NCBI RefSeq assembly: GCF_004348675.1 | Contig: NZ_SMKN01000008.1 | Location: forward strand, 21,079-85,078 | Length of the DNA stretch: 64,000 nt | Origin: Micromonospora sp. KC606 | Lineage (GTDB): Bacteria; Actinomycetota; Actinomycetes; Mycobacteriales; Micromonosporaceae | Direction of reading: 5' to 3' | Part shown: piece after piece, positions 30,601-39,847 of the stretch | Layout: each line of letters begins with the position of its first letter | Position numbering within the stretch: the stretch's first letter is position 1 | Position numbers and translations under genes: made by a program | Notes under the pieces: model-generated | Databases searched by the model: none | What the model was told of the DNA's origin: nothing | What the model saw: the letters and a program-made list of their open reading frames with translations, nothing else

Positions 30601-31370
30601 CTGTCGTGACATGAGTGCCCACGACCGTTGGTGGGTGCGGGATCTGCTGCGGCTGCTGCTGGGCTCGAATGGGCGCCCTCGGCGGTCGCCTGGATCGGGT
30701 GCGTCGGGCCCTGCCACTCGTGCCAGGTGGCCGAACCGGGAGCCGTGATGCCCTCCCGGCGTAGCACCACCCGAACCGTCTCGGCCAGGATCCTCAGGTC
30801 GAGGGCGAACGATCGCGAATCGACGTACTCGACGTCATAGGCGAACTTGTCTTCCCAGGAGAGGGTATTACGACCACGCACCTGAGCGAGACCGGTGATG
30901 CCCGGACGGACGCCGTGGCGACGCGCCTGCTCGTTCGTGTAGAGGTCCAGGTACCGCACGAGGTGCGGTCGTGGGCCCACCAGACTCATCTCACCCCGTA
31001 GGACGTTCCACAACTCCGGCAGCTCGTCAAGGCTGGTCGCGCGTAGCCAACGTCCGACCGGGGTGAGCCGGTCGGCGTCGGTGACCCGCCCTCGGGACGG
31101 GTCCACGTGGTGCATCGTCCGGAACTTGACCAGTTCGAAGAGTTCTCCGTGCAGACCCGGCCGGGTGTGACGGAACAGCACCGGGCGGCCGAACGCCACC
31201 AGCACCAGAAGCGCCACCGCAGCCAGGAGCGGTGACAGCAGGACAAGCGCAAGACTGGCGACGACCACGTCGAACAGCCGCTTGATGAAGTCATGACGTC
31301 GGCGAGCGCCGGAGCTTGGGGCATCCGGCACCGCCGCTGCGGCCCGCTCAGGAGCATCGCGAAAGACCAT
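30597..31370 (-). CDS. Monotopic phosphoglycosyl transferase (initiating sugar transferase), copy 1
   Basis: 257 residues of the PglC/WcaJ-C type. It transfers a sugar-phosphate to undecaprenyl-phosphate and starts repeat-unit assembly. A re-entrant membrane helix (RLFDVVVASLALVLLSPLLAAVALLVL, residues about 30-58, shown in part) is followed by FRHTRPGLHGELFELVKFRTM, LRATSLDELPELWNVLRGEMSLVGPRP and VRPGITGLAQVRGRN. The N-terminal CoA-binding-like half of long WcaJ proteins is absent. It is closely related to the gene at 41026, with about 80 percent identity over the 75-residue core by eye. The last roughly 25 residues are Ala/His-rich and variable. Confidence 0.9.
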   Translation of the reverse strand: MVFRDAPERAAAAVPDAPSSGARRRHDFIKRLFDVVVASLALVLLSPLLAAVALLVLVAFGRPVLFRHTRPGLHGELFELVKFRTMHHVDPSRGRVTDADRLTPVGRWLRATSLDELPELWNVLRGEMSLVGPRPHLVRYLDLYTNEQARRHGVRPGITGLAQVRGRNTLSWEDKFAYDVEYVDSRSFALDLRILAETVRVVLRREGITAPGSATWHEWQGPTHPIQATAEGAHSSPAAAAADPAPTNGRGHSCHDR

Positions 31371-31414
31371 GATCGAAACTCGACCTCCTCGGAGAATTGC
31401 GGGTAATGCCGCTT

Positions 31415-32626
31415 CTAAGTATGTTGCATCACTAATGTTCGTTCCTGGGCTTCCCGAAGGTGCCGAAGGATCTGTTCGGCATGGAAGGCGGAGACCGAAG
31501 CCAGGCTCCATGAGTCCAACACCGCGCGTGCGACTCGGACGGGCGGCCCGTCCAGGCGGCGGAGCAGCGCCTCTGCCATCAACGCGGCGTCGGGGGGCAC
31601 GAGCGTCAGGCCCTCCTCCACCTGCTGCGCCAAGGCCCGGGTACCGCGGTTGGACACCGCCACGACAGGCGTCCCGACGGTCAGGGCCTCGACCAGGACC
31701 ATCGGGAAGCCCTCCCGCGGGCTGGCAGAGAGCACGACGTCTGCGGCCGCGAGCTCTGCCGCCGGGTGCCGCGTCCAAGCCTCCACCGTCAGCCCGCATT
31801 CCACGGGGGGCGTCCACGCCGGCTCGCCGGGAGCCGTGGATCCGACGATCCGCAGCTCGATCTCCGGCAGCGCTCGTCGTGCCAGCCGCCATGCCGCCAC
31901 CGCCAGGTCGAGGTTCTTGTCCTTGGTGAGGCGTCCCATCAACAGCAGCCGCCGGGGCCGATTCGGGGCGCCAGACGGGGTGCGAGTGACCGTGAAGCGC
32001 TCCGGATCGATTCCGGCGGCCCCGCACGGTGCCACGCTTACCCGGCTACGCGGCGCGAGGCGACGGTAGCTCTCCCGATCCTCGGGGTTTACCGTGATGT
32101 ATGTCGGGGTCAGCCGGGCCGTGGTCGCCTCGATCGCGCTGAACAGTCGACCGGCCCGCGTCGGGCTGTCGAACAGCGTCCCGCTGACCACAGCCACATG
32201 AGGTGTTCCTGTCATGACGCCGACGGCACGGCCGAGCGCGATACCGAACGGCGAGTGCAGGTGCAACAGGTCGACACGCTCGCGACGGACGATCCGCCGA
32301 AGTCCGACGAGCGCCGCCGCCGTGGACGCTGGGCCGGCTCGCCGGAACGGGGCCACCTCGTAAACCTCGTCGAAGTCCTGGTAAAGGTCGGGCACTACAC
32401 TGCCTCGACCCACCACGGCGACCCGGCGGACCGGATAGGCGGAAAGCGCCCGGGCCACCGGGGCGACGATGTTCTGAAGGGTCATACCGATCCCCGCCAC
32501 GAAGGCGATCGTGGCGTCGTTCGCCAACGGACCGGCCGAGGTGGCGACCAGCGTTCCACCGGCTGCCGCCACTCGCGACGAGAGACTACCGGCAGCGGGG
32601 AGACCCTTCGCCCGGAACAGCGGCAT
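31415..32626 (-). CDS. GT-B glycosyltransferase (family 4-like), copy 1
   Basis: 403 residues; AAGGAG nine bases before the ATG at 32626 fixes the start. N-terminal acceptor domain has FDEVYEVAPFRR, LLHLHSPFGIALGRA and SGTLFDSPTRAGRLFSAIE. The C-terminal donor domain has LLLMGRLTKDKNLDLAVAAW and SASPREGFPMVLVEALTVGTPVVAVSNRG with the E-x7-E pattern. It follows the polymerase and precedes the phosphoglycosyl transferase, so it may add the second sugar. It is paralogous to the gene at 38695; both share the SFDEVYE/FDEVYE..PFRR and GTLF..RAGRLFS segments. Donor and linkage are unknown. Confidence 0.85.
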   Translation of the reverse strand: MPLFRAKGLPAAGSLSSRVAAAGGTLVATSAGPLANDATIAFVAGIGMTLQNIVAPVARALSAYPVRRVAVVGRGSVVPDLYQDFDEVYEVAPFRRAGPASTAAALVGLRRIVRRERVDLLHLHSPFGIALGRAVGVMTGTPHVAVVSGTLFDSPTRAGRLFSAIEATTARLTPTYITVNPEDRESYRRLAPRSRVSVAPCGAAGIDPERFTVTRTPSGAPNRPRRLLLMGRLTKDKNLDLAVAAWRLARRALPEIELRIVGSTAPGEPAWTPPVECGLTVEAWTRHPAAELAAADVVLSASPREGFPMVLVEALTVGTPVVAVSNRGTRALAQQVEEGLTLVPPDAALMAEALLRRLDGPPVRVARAVLDSWSLASVSAFHAEQILRHLREAQERTLVMQHT

Positions 32627-32954
32627 GCGCGGTTTCTCCTTTCTGCTCTTCGGCTGGAACCTGCCTGTACCGGCCGTAGGTGCCGCGCATCTCGGCGCAG
32701 CCATCGCCGCCGGACACAGTGGCGATCACCTGGTGAACGACACGCCCCACGCCGAGGACACGGGCGTTTCACCCACACCGTCATGCGCGACTGCCGCTCG
32801 GTTCTTCGCGCCTCATTCACCGCCTCCACTCAAGTGAATGGGGGTTCAAGATCCTTAGCTGCCCCGGCTCATTGGGAGTGCGGACAGGGCTGATCGATGG
32901 TGCGCGACATGCTGCTTCCCGTCCTATGGCGCCGGACCATCCCCGGCTGGAGTA
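32627..32954. other. Intergenic region, no gene seen (328 bases)
   Basis: Lies between the polymerase stop and the glycosyltransferase start, both minus strand. It is somewhat AT-richer than its surroundings in 32800-32900 and probably carries a promoter for the glycosyltransferase. I could not identify a confident -35/-10 pair or a hairpin. Confidence 0.4.
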
Positions 32955-34505
32955 CTAGTTCGGGGAGATCCGGGTAAGCGGCGCAATCGACGGATATGAC
33001 GACGTGTGCCGCAGAGCCAGCACAATGACCAGAGCCATCGGCAGGACTTGCTTGAGTGCGTACCAGGCTACATTGTCCAGGTCGCTGCCATGAAACAGTA
33101 TCACTCCCACGCAGATCGCTGCAGCCGCCAGTTTCGGCAGCAGATCCTGGTTGAGCTTGGCTCGTAGGTAGAAGCGTCTTGCCCCCCTAATCGCCAGGCC
33201 AAGGACGAGGAACGATGCGATGCCCCCCACGTAGCCGAAGTTGATTACCGCCTCACCTGCCAGTCCGAAAATTCGGGTCGTTCGTAGGCCAGCCTTGAAG
33301 GAGCCTGGCCCGTAAAGTAGATCGGTTCCGACGACGACCTTGTCTGCTGGTCGGGCCTCCCTCGGCAGAATTTGTGGCGGAACCAGGAACGACAGATTCC
33401 CAAAGTATGTCACTCCATGACTGTCGGGCGAAACGCCTTGTTCCTGTTTCCGATGAAGGACCAGCGCCTGGATGTCGGCGCGACCGAGGTCGGTGAGCAT
33501 CAGGGTCGGGATGTCGCGACCAGTCTCAGCTCCGAGTTCCTGCGCGCCGCGCTGGCCCTTGGTCACATCGAGAATCTGAGAGCCCGCACCCTTGTAGAGC
33601 CCGCCGACGTACATGAACACGCCGAAGATGAGCAGGCAGACGAGCAGTGTTCTGCGGGGAATCCGAAAGGCGACCAGGTGCAGGACAATGAGGCCCAACA
33701 GTGCTGGCCAAATGATGTTGCTCCGCGATCCCCGCGCTGCGGTGGCCAGCGTCTGCAGCACGACCATGGCCGCCAGGAGTGCGTACGCCAGCTTTGGGTG
33801 GGCGGCCAATGATTGTCGCCATCGGATCACCACAAGGCCGAAAATCATCATGGGAAAGGCCTCGCCCATGACGAACAGCCAGCCGAGTCCTCTGGTGCTG
33901 TCGGCAACGGTGGTTCGGTCCGCCATCGTGGACAGGTAGCCCTGCACCCCGCCGAACTTCATGATGATGAAGGCGAAGGTGGCGAGGCTGATCAGAATTG
34001 CGGACGAACCGATGACGCCGAGTGCTGGCAGGTCTATGGCATGCCGCTTCGAGCGCCAGGGGGTAATCTTTGACGGAAAGTGCAGAACGATCCGATAGAT
34101 GGTAAGACCAACCACGTTCAGGATGGACATCGCGCCGAGCGCTGCTGGCCAGTCCGGAGGAGCTTCGAGGTAGCGTGCCCAATAATCCCACACGATGTGC
34201 AGGATCGGAGCGAGGTAGAAGAAATGGAAGCCGAAGAGGCCGAGTAGGGCTTGGGGATCGAAGATGTCCAGGTGGCGGCGCAAACAGCTGACCGCGTCCA
34301 CGCCGATCAGCACTCCGGAGACTGTCACCGGAAGCATGGCCCAGTGACGTAGCCGATCGTCGATGCTGACCAGCGTGATCGTTGTCAGGGTCACGACGAA
34401 AATCGTGATCATCCAGGTGGTGTATCTGGCCTCGGGGCGGTAGTGCCCTGACACCGGTGTGTCATCCGTGCGGCGATCCGGCTGAGCTGCAGAGAGCGTT
34501 TTCAT
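32955..34505 (-). CDS. Wzy-like O-antigen/EPS polymerase
   Basis: 516 residues with about 11-12 membrane helices and a large extracytoplasmic loop near residues 300-400 (LYKGAGSQILDVTKGQRGAQ, PPQILPREARPADKVVVGTDLLYGPG, given in part). The VGTDLLYGPGSFKAG stretch and late GYVGGIASFLVLG fit the OAP/Wzy group that polymerises lipid-linked repeat units. GC content is visibly lower than in all neighbours, with many A/T third positions, which suggests recent acquisition. Such divergence is usual for polymerases of repeat-unit specificity. It is flanked by two glycosyltransferase genes on the same strand. Confidence 0.75.
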   Translation of the reverse strand: MKTLSAAQPDRRTDDTPVSGHYRPEARYTTWMITIFVVTLTTITLVSIDDRLRHWAMLPVTVSGVLIGVDAVSCLRRHLDIFDPQALLGLFGFHFFYLAPILHIVWDYWARYLEAPPDWPAALGAMSILNVVGLTIYRIVLHFPSKITPWRSKRHAIDLPALGVIGSSAILISLATFAFIIMKFGGVQGYLSTMADRTTVADSTRGLGWLFVMGEAFPMMIFGLVVIRWRQSLAAHPKLAYALLAAMVVLQTLATAARGSRSNIIWPALLGLIVLHLVAFRIPRRTLLVCLLIFGVFMYVGGLYKGAGSQILDVTKGQRGAQELGAETGRDIPTLMLTDLGRADIQALVLHRKQEQGVSPDSHGVTYFGNLSFLVPPQILPREARPADKVVVGTDLLYGPGSFKAGLRTTRIFGLAGEAVINFGYVGGIASFLVLGLAIRGARRFYLRAKLNQDLLPKLAAAAICVGVILFHGSDLDNVAWYALKQVLPMALVIVLALRHTSSYPSIAPLTRISPN

Positions 34506-34642
34506 TGAGTGTCGAGTTCCAGTGGTGATTATGGCTTCGCTAGCTCAGGGTTGAGCCGGAAGGGCGTCCGGTGGATGCACTGCCAGCTGAGCAATGTGGC
34601 GCTGCGGCAGGGCTCTGTAGCAAATTCATGCTGTGGCTTCGT

Positions 34643-35842
34643 TCAGACGGCAGTAGGTTGCGTGCCGTCGGCGACGATGGATCGCAGGGCCCAGTAGAAG
34701 CTGTCCCGTCGGGGGGCAAGCACCTCTGCCGCGTACTGCCGGGCCTGGGTCAGGTTGCGCGCCGAGGCGGCTGCCATCAGCTCCGGATCACGGAGCATGC
34801 GGGTGATCCCATCTGCGAGAGCGGGTGGATCGTCCGGCGGCACGAGATCCTCGTCGGGCAGGAGTTCGGGGATTCCGCCGACCCGGGTGGCCACCGCGGG
34901 CAGACCGCGGGCCATTGCCTCGATGAGCGCCCGAGGGAGTCCCTCGGCCCGGGACGGATGTACGAACAAATCGGCGGCGTCGAGCTGTCGACGGACCGGC
35001 TCGCCGCTGGGCAGTGTCCCGAGGAAGCGGACCCGATCGTCGACCCGCAGTTGTGCGGCCAGTTGCTCCAGTCGAGGGCGAAAAAGCCCGTCGCCGATGT
35101 GCACAAGACCGACGTCCAGTCCCGAACGCGCCAAGAGCGAGAGCGCTTCCAGTAGCGTGTCGATGCCCTTGTGCGGCCTTGCGAGTGTGCCGACGGAGAT
35201 TAGTCTCACCTGCCCCGCGCCGGGCCGAACCGTGCGTGCGGTGGACAGGAACGCGTTCGGCGGCAGGTTGATGCTCGAGTAGACGGAGACCGGACTGCCA
35301 GGCCGTGCTGGGTAGCGGGCCTGCAACGAGCGCTCGGTGACGTAGGAGACGGCGTCGGCTCGCAGGCACTGTTGCTTCATGCGGGTGGTGAACCAGCGGC
35401 GGAAGAGCGGGTTCAACGGATGACTGACAGCCTTCGACGACAGGACGTCGGCGGGATCGCCGACCACCTCGAGGGCGTATGGCAGCGAGTGCTTCTCTCG
35501 CACGTTGGCCAATATGGTGCCGATCAGGGATGGCACGCGAAGTATTACCGTGTCGCGTGGTTCCGCCGCTGCGGCCACGCTACGGTGAACGGCGCGCCTG
35601 ACGGTCAGGTACTCCCGGGGGCCCAGGTAGTAGGGAACGGCCCACACCTCCACGTCAGGACCGTCCACGCGGCGCGCGTCGTCGCCGACGTCAGGTACGT
35701 TCTGTACGCGGGCCACCACCCTGACCTGGTCGAAGGCCGACAGGTAGCGGGTCCAGAACGAGTAGGTCGGACCCTCCACCGACCACACCGCGCCATCCGG
35801 CGTCCGGCAGAACCGGGCCTCGCCGGTGACCACGACCCTCAC
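34643..35842 (-). CDS. GT-B glycosyltransferase (family 4-like)
   Basis: 399 residues from a GTG at 35842 with AAGGAG six bases upstream; an earlier in-frame start at 35872 is less likely. N-terminal domain VRVVVTGEARFCRTPDGAVW and PYALEVVGDPADVLS. The C-terminal domain has LISVGTLARPHKGIDTLLEAL, FLGTLPSGEPVRRQLDAADLF and HPSRAEGLPRALIEAMARGLPAVATRVGG with the E-x7-E motif. It is not close to the paralogous pair at 31415 and 38695. It probably adds an internal sugar of the repeat unit; specificity is unknown. It lies between capD-like and wzy-like genes, 137 bases from the latter. Confidence 0.85.
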   Translation of the reverse strand: MRVVVTGEARFCRTPDGAVWSVEGPTYSFWTRYLSAFDQVRVVARVQNVPDVGDDARRVDGPDVEVWAVPYYLGPREYLTVRRAVHRSVAAAAEPRDTVILRVPSLIGTILANVREKHSLPYALEVVGDPADVLSSKAVSHPLNPLFRRWFTTRMKQQCLRADAVSYVTERSLQARYPARPGSPVSVYSSINLPPNAFLSTARTVRPGAGQVRLISVGTLARPHKGIDTLLEALSLLARSGLDVGLVHIGDGLFRPRLEQLAAQLRVDDRVRFLGTLPSGEPVRRQLDAADLFVHPSRAEGLPRALIEAMARGLPAVATRVGGIPELLPDEDLVPPDDPPALADGITRMLRDPELMAAASARNLTQARQYAAEVLAPRRDSFYWALRSIVADGTQPTAV

Positions 35843-36141
35843 GGAGCACTCCTTCGGGGCGCTGCCTGGCATAGCCGCTCAATACCCACGTGATACATCT
35901 GCGGGACTCCTTCTCGATTCACTGGAGACACTCTTTCTGTTTCACGGCTGTCCTCCTGATCGGGACGGTGTTCCGCAGCCGGCCCGCACGCGGCCGGCCT
36001 CGGTCGGCTCGGGCCACCTTTGTCGTCGAGCGGTCTCACGTGCGGGCACTTTCCTGATCAGGGCTTTCCCCGACTCGATAACGACGCAGGCGGCCGGCAC
36101 GGCGCGGCGTTCGCCTCGACGCGGGGCCATCGGTCTTGGCG

Positions 36142-38013
36142 TCAGTGCGGCAGCGACGCTTCCCGGGCAGGGCTGACGAGCATGCTGGGTGGCTGGGCGC
36201 AGAGCATCGTGAGCTGCTCGATGGTCTTCTCTGGGTCGTCGTACGGGTCGAGGCCGCTGACCTCTGTTGGGTCCAGTGGTGGCACCGACACGTGCGAGAT
36301 CAGCGGGTGCAGCGGTCGAATGTCGATCTCGCCGTGGCCGAACAGGTCCTCGTGCAGTTTTTCGCCCGGCCGTAGTCCCGTGTAGATGATGGGCACGGTG
36401 CTCGCGGCCTGCTCGGCCAGTTGGCGAGCCAGATCGGCGATGCGTACCGGTTCGCCCATGTCGAGCACCAGCGCCTCGCCGCCGCGGCCGATCTCGGCGG
36501 CCTGCAGCACCAGGTGCACCGCCTCCTGCACAGTCATCAGATAGCGGGTCACCTCGGGATGGGTGACGGTCAGTGGCTGGCCGGTTTCGATCTGCCGCTG
36601 GAACGCTGTCACCACGGAACCGCGGCTGCTGAGCACGTTGCCGAACCGGACGCTGAGGAAGGTGCCGGGGTACTGGGAGGCGGCATGTGCGGTCAACCGC
36701 TCGGTGATCCGCTTCGAATAACCGAGGACGCTGATCGGGTGGGCGGCCTTGTCGGTGGAGATGTTGACGAACTTGGCAACGTCGCGGCAGGCGTCCAGCA
36801 CCGAGAGGGTGCCCCAGATGTTCGTCCTGACCGCCTCGCCGGGGTGTCGCTGCAGCAGGGTGAGGTGCTTCAGGGCCGCCGCGTGGAAGATGATCTCCGG
36901 CTTGCGTTCCTGGATGACCCGTCGGATGCGCTCGTCGTCCCGCAGGTCAGCGAGGATCAACTCCGGGCCGTCCAGCAGGGCTCGGCCGGACAGCGACATC
37001 TGGAGGCTGTGCAGGGCCGACTCGTCCCGGTCCAGCATCATCAGCTCGCCCGGGTCGGCCTTCATGAGCTGCCGACACAGTTCGGAACCGATCGAGCCGC
37101 CCGCGCCGGTGACCAGGATCCGTCGACCGGCCATGCCGTTGCCGCCCAGCGGGAGGTCCGCGACGACCTGGCGGCGGCCGAGCAGGTCGGTGATCTGCAC
37201 GTCGCGTACGTCGGTGACGCTGATTCGCTGGTCCACCAGGTCTCGCACCGGCGGCAGCACCTTGAAGGCGGCGCCGGTCTGGAGGGTCGCCTCACGGATC
37301 TGGCGGATCAGGGCGGCGTCGCCACTGCCGGCCGAGAAGATCACGGTGGCGGCACCGGTGCGACGGACGGCCCCGGCGATGTCGTGCCGCCCGCCGAGTA
37401 CCCGTACTCCGCCGATGCGCAGGTCGCGCTTGTCTGGATCGTCGTCGAGCGCGCCGACGGGCAGGAAGCGGCCGCGCGGGTCGCTGAGCATGGCGCGCAG
37501 TAGTCCCTGGCCGGCGTTGCCGAGGCCGAACAGCAGCACCGGCGTGGCGGATTGGATGTCGGGGCGCATGGCGCTGTCGCGGTGGTGCCGGTACGTGAAC
37601 CTGGCAGCGAGCATGAGCAGCAGCGCAAGCGCGCCACCGAACAGAGGTGTGCCCAACGGCACCGGTCGATCCGTGGACGGCAGCAAGCCAACCAGGATGA
37701 TCGCAGTTGTCGTGATCGTCGTGCCGGCCACGCCCTGCACGTCCTGCAGGCTGCCCAGCGGGTGTCGGCCGGAGTGGAGCCGACGCAGCGCGGCGACCGC
37801 CAGGTACAGCAGGGCGGCGAGCGCACCGATGGTGGCCGCCTGGCCCAGCAGGCCGGGCTGGACCCCGAACTCGTACCGGATCCAGGCGGCCCCGACAAAG
37901 CCGCCGACCCACGTGAGGGCATCGGTGGCCAGGAAGGTGGCGGCACGGCGATGCTCCCCGGTCCGGCGGGCAGCTGTCGACGCGGTCTGCGGGACGCGTT
38001 GTTCTTCCGGCAT
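36142..38013 (-). CDS. FlaA1/CapD-type nucleotide-sugar 4,6-dehydratase, membrane form
   Basis: 623 residues. The N-terminal part has four membrane helices (TFLATDALTWVGGFVGAAWI first), then a CoA-binding-like Rossmann region (VLLFGLGNAGQGLLRAML), then the catalytic SDR domain with ILVTGAGGSIGSELCRQL, HAAALKHL, NISTDKAAHP and VLGYSKRITERL. The residue four before the catalytic Lys is Leu where classical SDRs have Tyr; non-Tyr residues there are known for the PglF/FlaA1 branch. It likely dehydrates UDP-GlcNAc as the first step to a deoxy- or diamino-sugar. The CapF-like gene at 39848 suggests the UDP-FucNAc route, but a CapG homologue is not in the window. Confidence 0.87.
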   Translation of the reverse strand: MPEEQRVPQTASTAARRTGEHRRAATFLATDALTWVGGFVGAAWIRYEFGVQPGLLGQAATIGALAALLYLAVAALRRLHSGRHPLGSLQDVQGVAGTTITTTAIILVGLLPSTDRPVPLGTPLFGGALALLLMLAARFTYRHHRDSAMRPDIQSATPVLLFGLGNAGQGLLRAMLSDPRGRFLPVGALDDDPDKRDLRIGGVRVLGGRHDIAGAVRRTGAATVIFSAGSGDAALIRQIREATLQTGAAFKVLPPVRDLVDQRISVTDVRDVQITDLLGRRQVVADLPLGGNGMAGRRILVTGAGGSIGSELCRQLMKADPGELMMLDRDESALHSLQMSLSGRALLDGPELILADLRDDERIRRVIQERKPEIIFHAAALKHLTLLQRHPGEAVRTNIWGTLSVLDACRDVAKFVNISTDKAAHPISVLGYSKRITERLTAHAASQYPGTFLSVRFGNVLSSRGSVVTAFQRQIETGQPLTVTHPEVTRYLMTVQEAVHLVLQAAEIGRGGEALVLDMGEPVRIADLARQLAEQAASTVPIIYTGLRPGEKLHEDLFGHGEIDIRPLHPLISHVSVPPLDPTEVSGLDPYDDPEKTIEQLTMLCAQPPSMLVSPAREASLPH

Positions 38014-38694
38014 GTGTGATGACTCCCAGTCCTGTCCGTGGCCGTCGGTCCTGCGGCAGCTCCGGGGCCACCCGAATCCCCTAGATGCTTATCGGAATCC
38101 GACTGGTTTGCCCTGCCTTTCACACTTTTGGTCGGTCTTTCGAACTCCTGACTCACTCCTGTGATCCGCTCATGTTGGTGGCCCCGGGCGCGGAGAGCGG
38201 CCGGCGGGTGGCACCACCAGCCCCGGCTGCGGCCGATCGGGGCGTTGGCGCGCGCTGGCATGCCCGGGGGGGGCAGGGTGGACGGCAGGGCGGCTCGCGG
38301 GTCTGCTCAGCCCGGTGTGCTGGGGCACACGTCGCGGAATGTGCGGCATGGCCGTGCGAGAGGCGGTCGCCGGGTGGTGTATGCCGCCGCAGCGTCCCCG
38401 CCGGGCGGGTCGCCGCGCCGGCCGGTGGTCCGGTCGCCAGGCGAGCCGGGTTGATTCCGGGCGAAACTGGTCAGTACGTTCTATTATTCACAATCGGCGA
38501 CGCGGCTGCTGTCTCCGATGCAGTCAACGCCATCCGCGCCAGCTGGGGCACGTCACATTCAGTGGTCCGACCGGGGCGTCGAGCCACGGCGAGGCGATGA
38601 GCTACTACGAGAAGGTTCTTCATGGGTGAACCGACCAGTGTTCCCGTGCCGCACCGCGCCTGGTGGGCGTACCAGCGGGTCAGGAGCGGGTGAC
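38014..38694. other. Divergent intergenic region with possible leader ORFs (681 bases)
   Basis: Separates the capD-like gene from the divergent glycosyltransferase. Bases 38170-38440 are extremely GC-rich with no convincing gene. Bases 38470-38500 are AT-rich and include TATTAT at 38482, the best promoter -10 candidate for the rightward genes. Downstream are short overlapping frames, described separately. On the other side, 38090-38150 is AT-rich and may hold the capD-like promoter. Confidence 0.5.
38622..38693 (+). CDS. Possible 23-codon leader ORF upstream of glycosyltransferase
   Basis: ATG at 38622 with AAGG six bases upstream opens 23 codons (begins MGEPTSVPVPHRAWW) and stops one base before the GTG of the glycosyltransferase. 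An even shorter frame, MSYYEKVLHG from 38598, overlaps it. The tight spacing would allow translational coupling or leader control. It could also be chance sequence, since no homologue can be judged at this length. Confidence 0.3.
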   Translation: MGEPTSVPVPHRAWWAYQRVRSG

Positions 38695-39789
38695 GTGGCT
38701 GAGCGAGATCACTGCGTGCTGTTCCTCGCCGCGCTGGGCACGACGCTGGAGTCCCTCGTCGCGCCGGTGTCCCGCGCGCTCGCGCCGCACGGCTTCCGGA
38801 GAGTGGCGGTGGCGGGTCGGGGAACAGTGCCGCTGTCGCTGCAGAAGAGCTTCGACGAGGTTTACGAGATCACCCCGTTCCGACGGGAAGGCGTGCGTAC
38901 CGTGGCGCGGGCCGGCCGAGACCTGACCCGCATCGTGCGTTCCGAGCGGCCGCGTCTGCTGCACCTGAACACTCCCTACGGGATCGCGCTTGGCCGGGTC
39001 GTGGCCCGGGCCACCCGCACCCCGCACCTGGCGGTCGTGCACGGGACGCTTTTCGGCAGCCAGGATCGGGCCGGGCGCCTCTTCTCCACAGTGGAGAGCG
39101 CGATGTCCCGGCTCACCCCCGCGTACGTGGCGGCGAACCGTGACGATCAGGAGACCTACCGGCGCTTGGCCCCTCGTGCCCAGGTGCGCCTCGCGCCCTG
39201 CGGCGGCGCGGGAATCGATCCGCTTCGGCTGCGTCCGAACGGGCGGGTGCGGCTGCCGCGACAGGGCCGACCGCCGCGGGCGCTGGTGCTGGCGAGGCTG
39301 ACGCCGGACAAGAACATCGGCCTCGCGGTCGAGGCCTGGCGACTGGCGCGGCGGTGCGTGCCAGATCTGGAACTGCGGATCGTGGGATCGACTGCCGACG
39401 GCGAACCGGCGTGGCATCCGCCGGAGGAGCCGGGCATCACCCGGGCCGGCTGGACGGCCGAGCCGGGAGCCGAGTTCGAGGCGGCGGACGTGGTGTTGTC
39501 GACGAGTCTGCGCGAGGGCTTCGGGCTCGCCGTGGCGGAGTCCCTGATGATGGGTACGCCAGTGGTGGCGGTGGACAACCGGGGTATCCGCGCGGTCGCC
39601 GACGGGGCGATGGAGGGCATCGTCCTGGTCCCGCCTCGGGCTGCGGCCGTTTCCGCCGCCCTGCTGGCCCAGTTGCGCGCGCGGACCGTGAGATTACGGC
39701 CGGAGACCTTGAACAACTGGCGTCAGGACCATGTGGCCGCGTTCTACACGGAACTGATACTCGACCTTGTCCGGGCAGAAAAGCCCTGA
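38695..39789 (+). CDS. GT-B glycosyltransferase (family 4-like), copy 2
   Basis: 364 residues from a GTG at 38695 that has AGGAG eight bases upstream; the frame is open further upstream to 38518 but without a better start. Motifs parallel the gene at 31415: SFDEVYEITPFRR, LLHLNTPYGIALGRV, HGTLFGSQDRAGRLFSTVE, YRRLAPRAQVRLAPCG, then LARLTPDKNIGLAVEAW and STSLREGFGLAVAESLMMGTPVVAVDNRG. Identity with copy 1 is roughly half by eye. It has lost the N-terminal 40-residue extension of copy 1. It heads a rightward run with the CapF-like protein and the second phosphoglycosyl transferase. Confidence 0.85.
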   Translation: MAERDHCVLFLAALGTTLESLVAPVSRALAPHGFRRVAVAGRGTVPLSLQKSFDEVYEITPFRREGVRTVARAGRDLTRIVRSERPRLLHLNTPYGIALGRVVARATRTPHLAVVHGTLFGSQDRAGRLFSTVESAMSRLTPAYVAANRDDQETYRRLAPRAQVRLAPCGGAGIDPLRLRPNGRVRLPRQGRPPRALVLARLTPDKNIGLAVEAWRLARRCVPDLELRIVGSTADGEPAWHPPEEPGITRAGWTAEPGAEFEAADVVLSTSLREGFGLAVAESLMMGTPVVAVDNRGIRAVADGAMEGIVLVPPRAAAVSAALLAQLRARTVRLRPETLNNWRQDHVAAFYTELILDLVRAEKP

Positions 39790-39847
39790 TCCCGCCCGTC
39801 CCTAGACTTGTCCGCTATGTCGACCCTTGGTCTGATAAGACGTGCTT

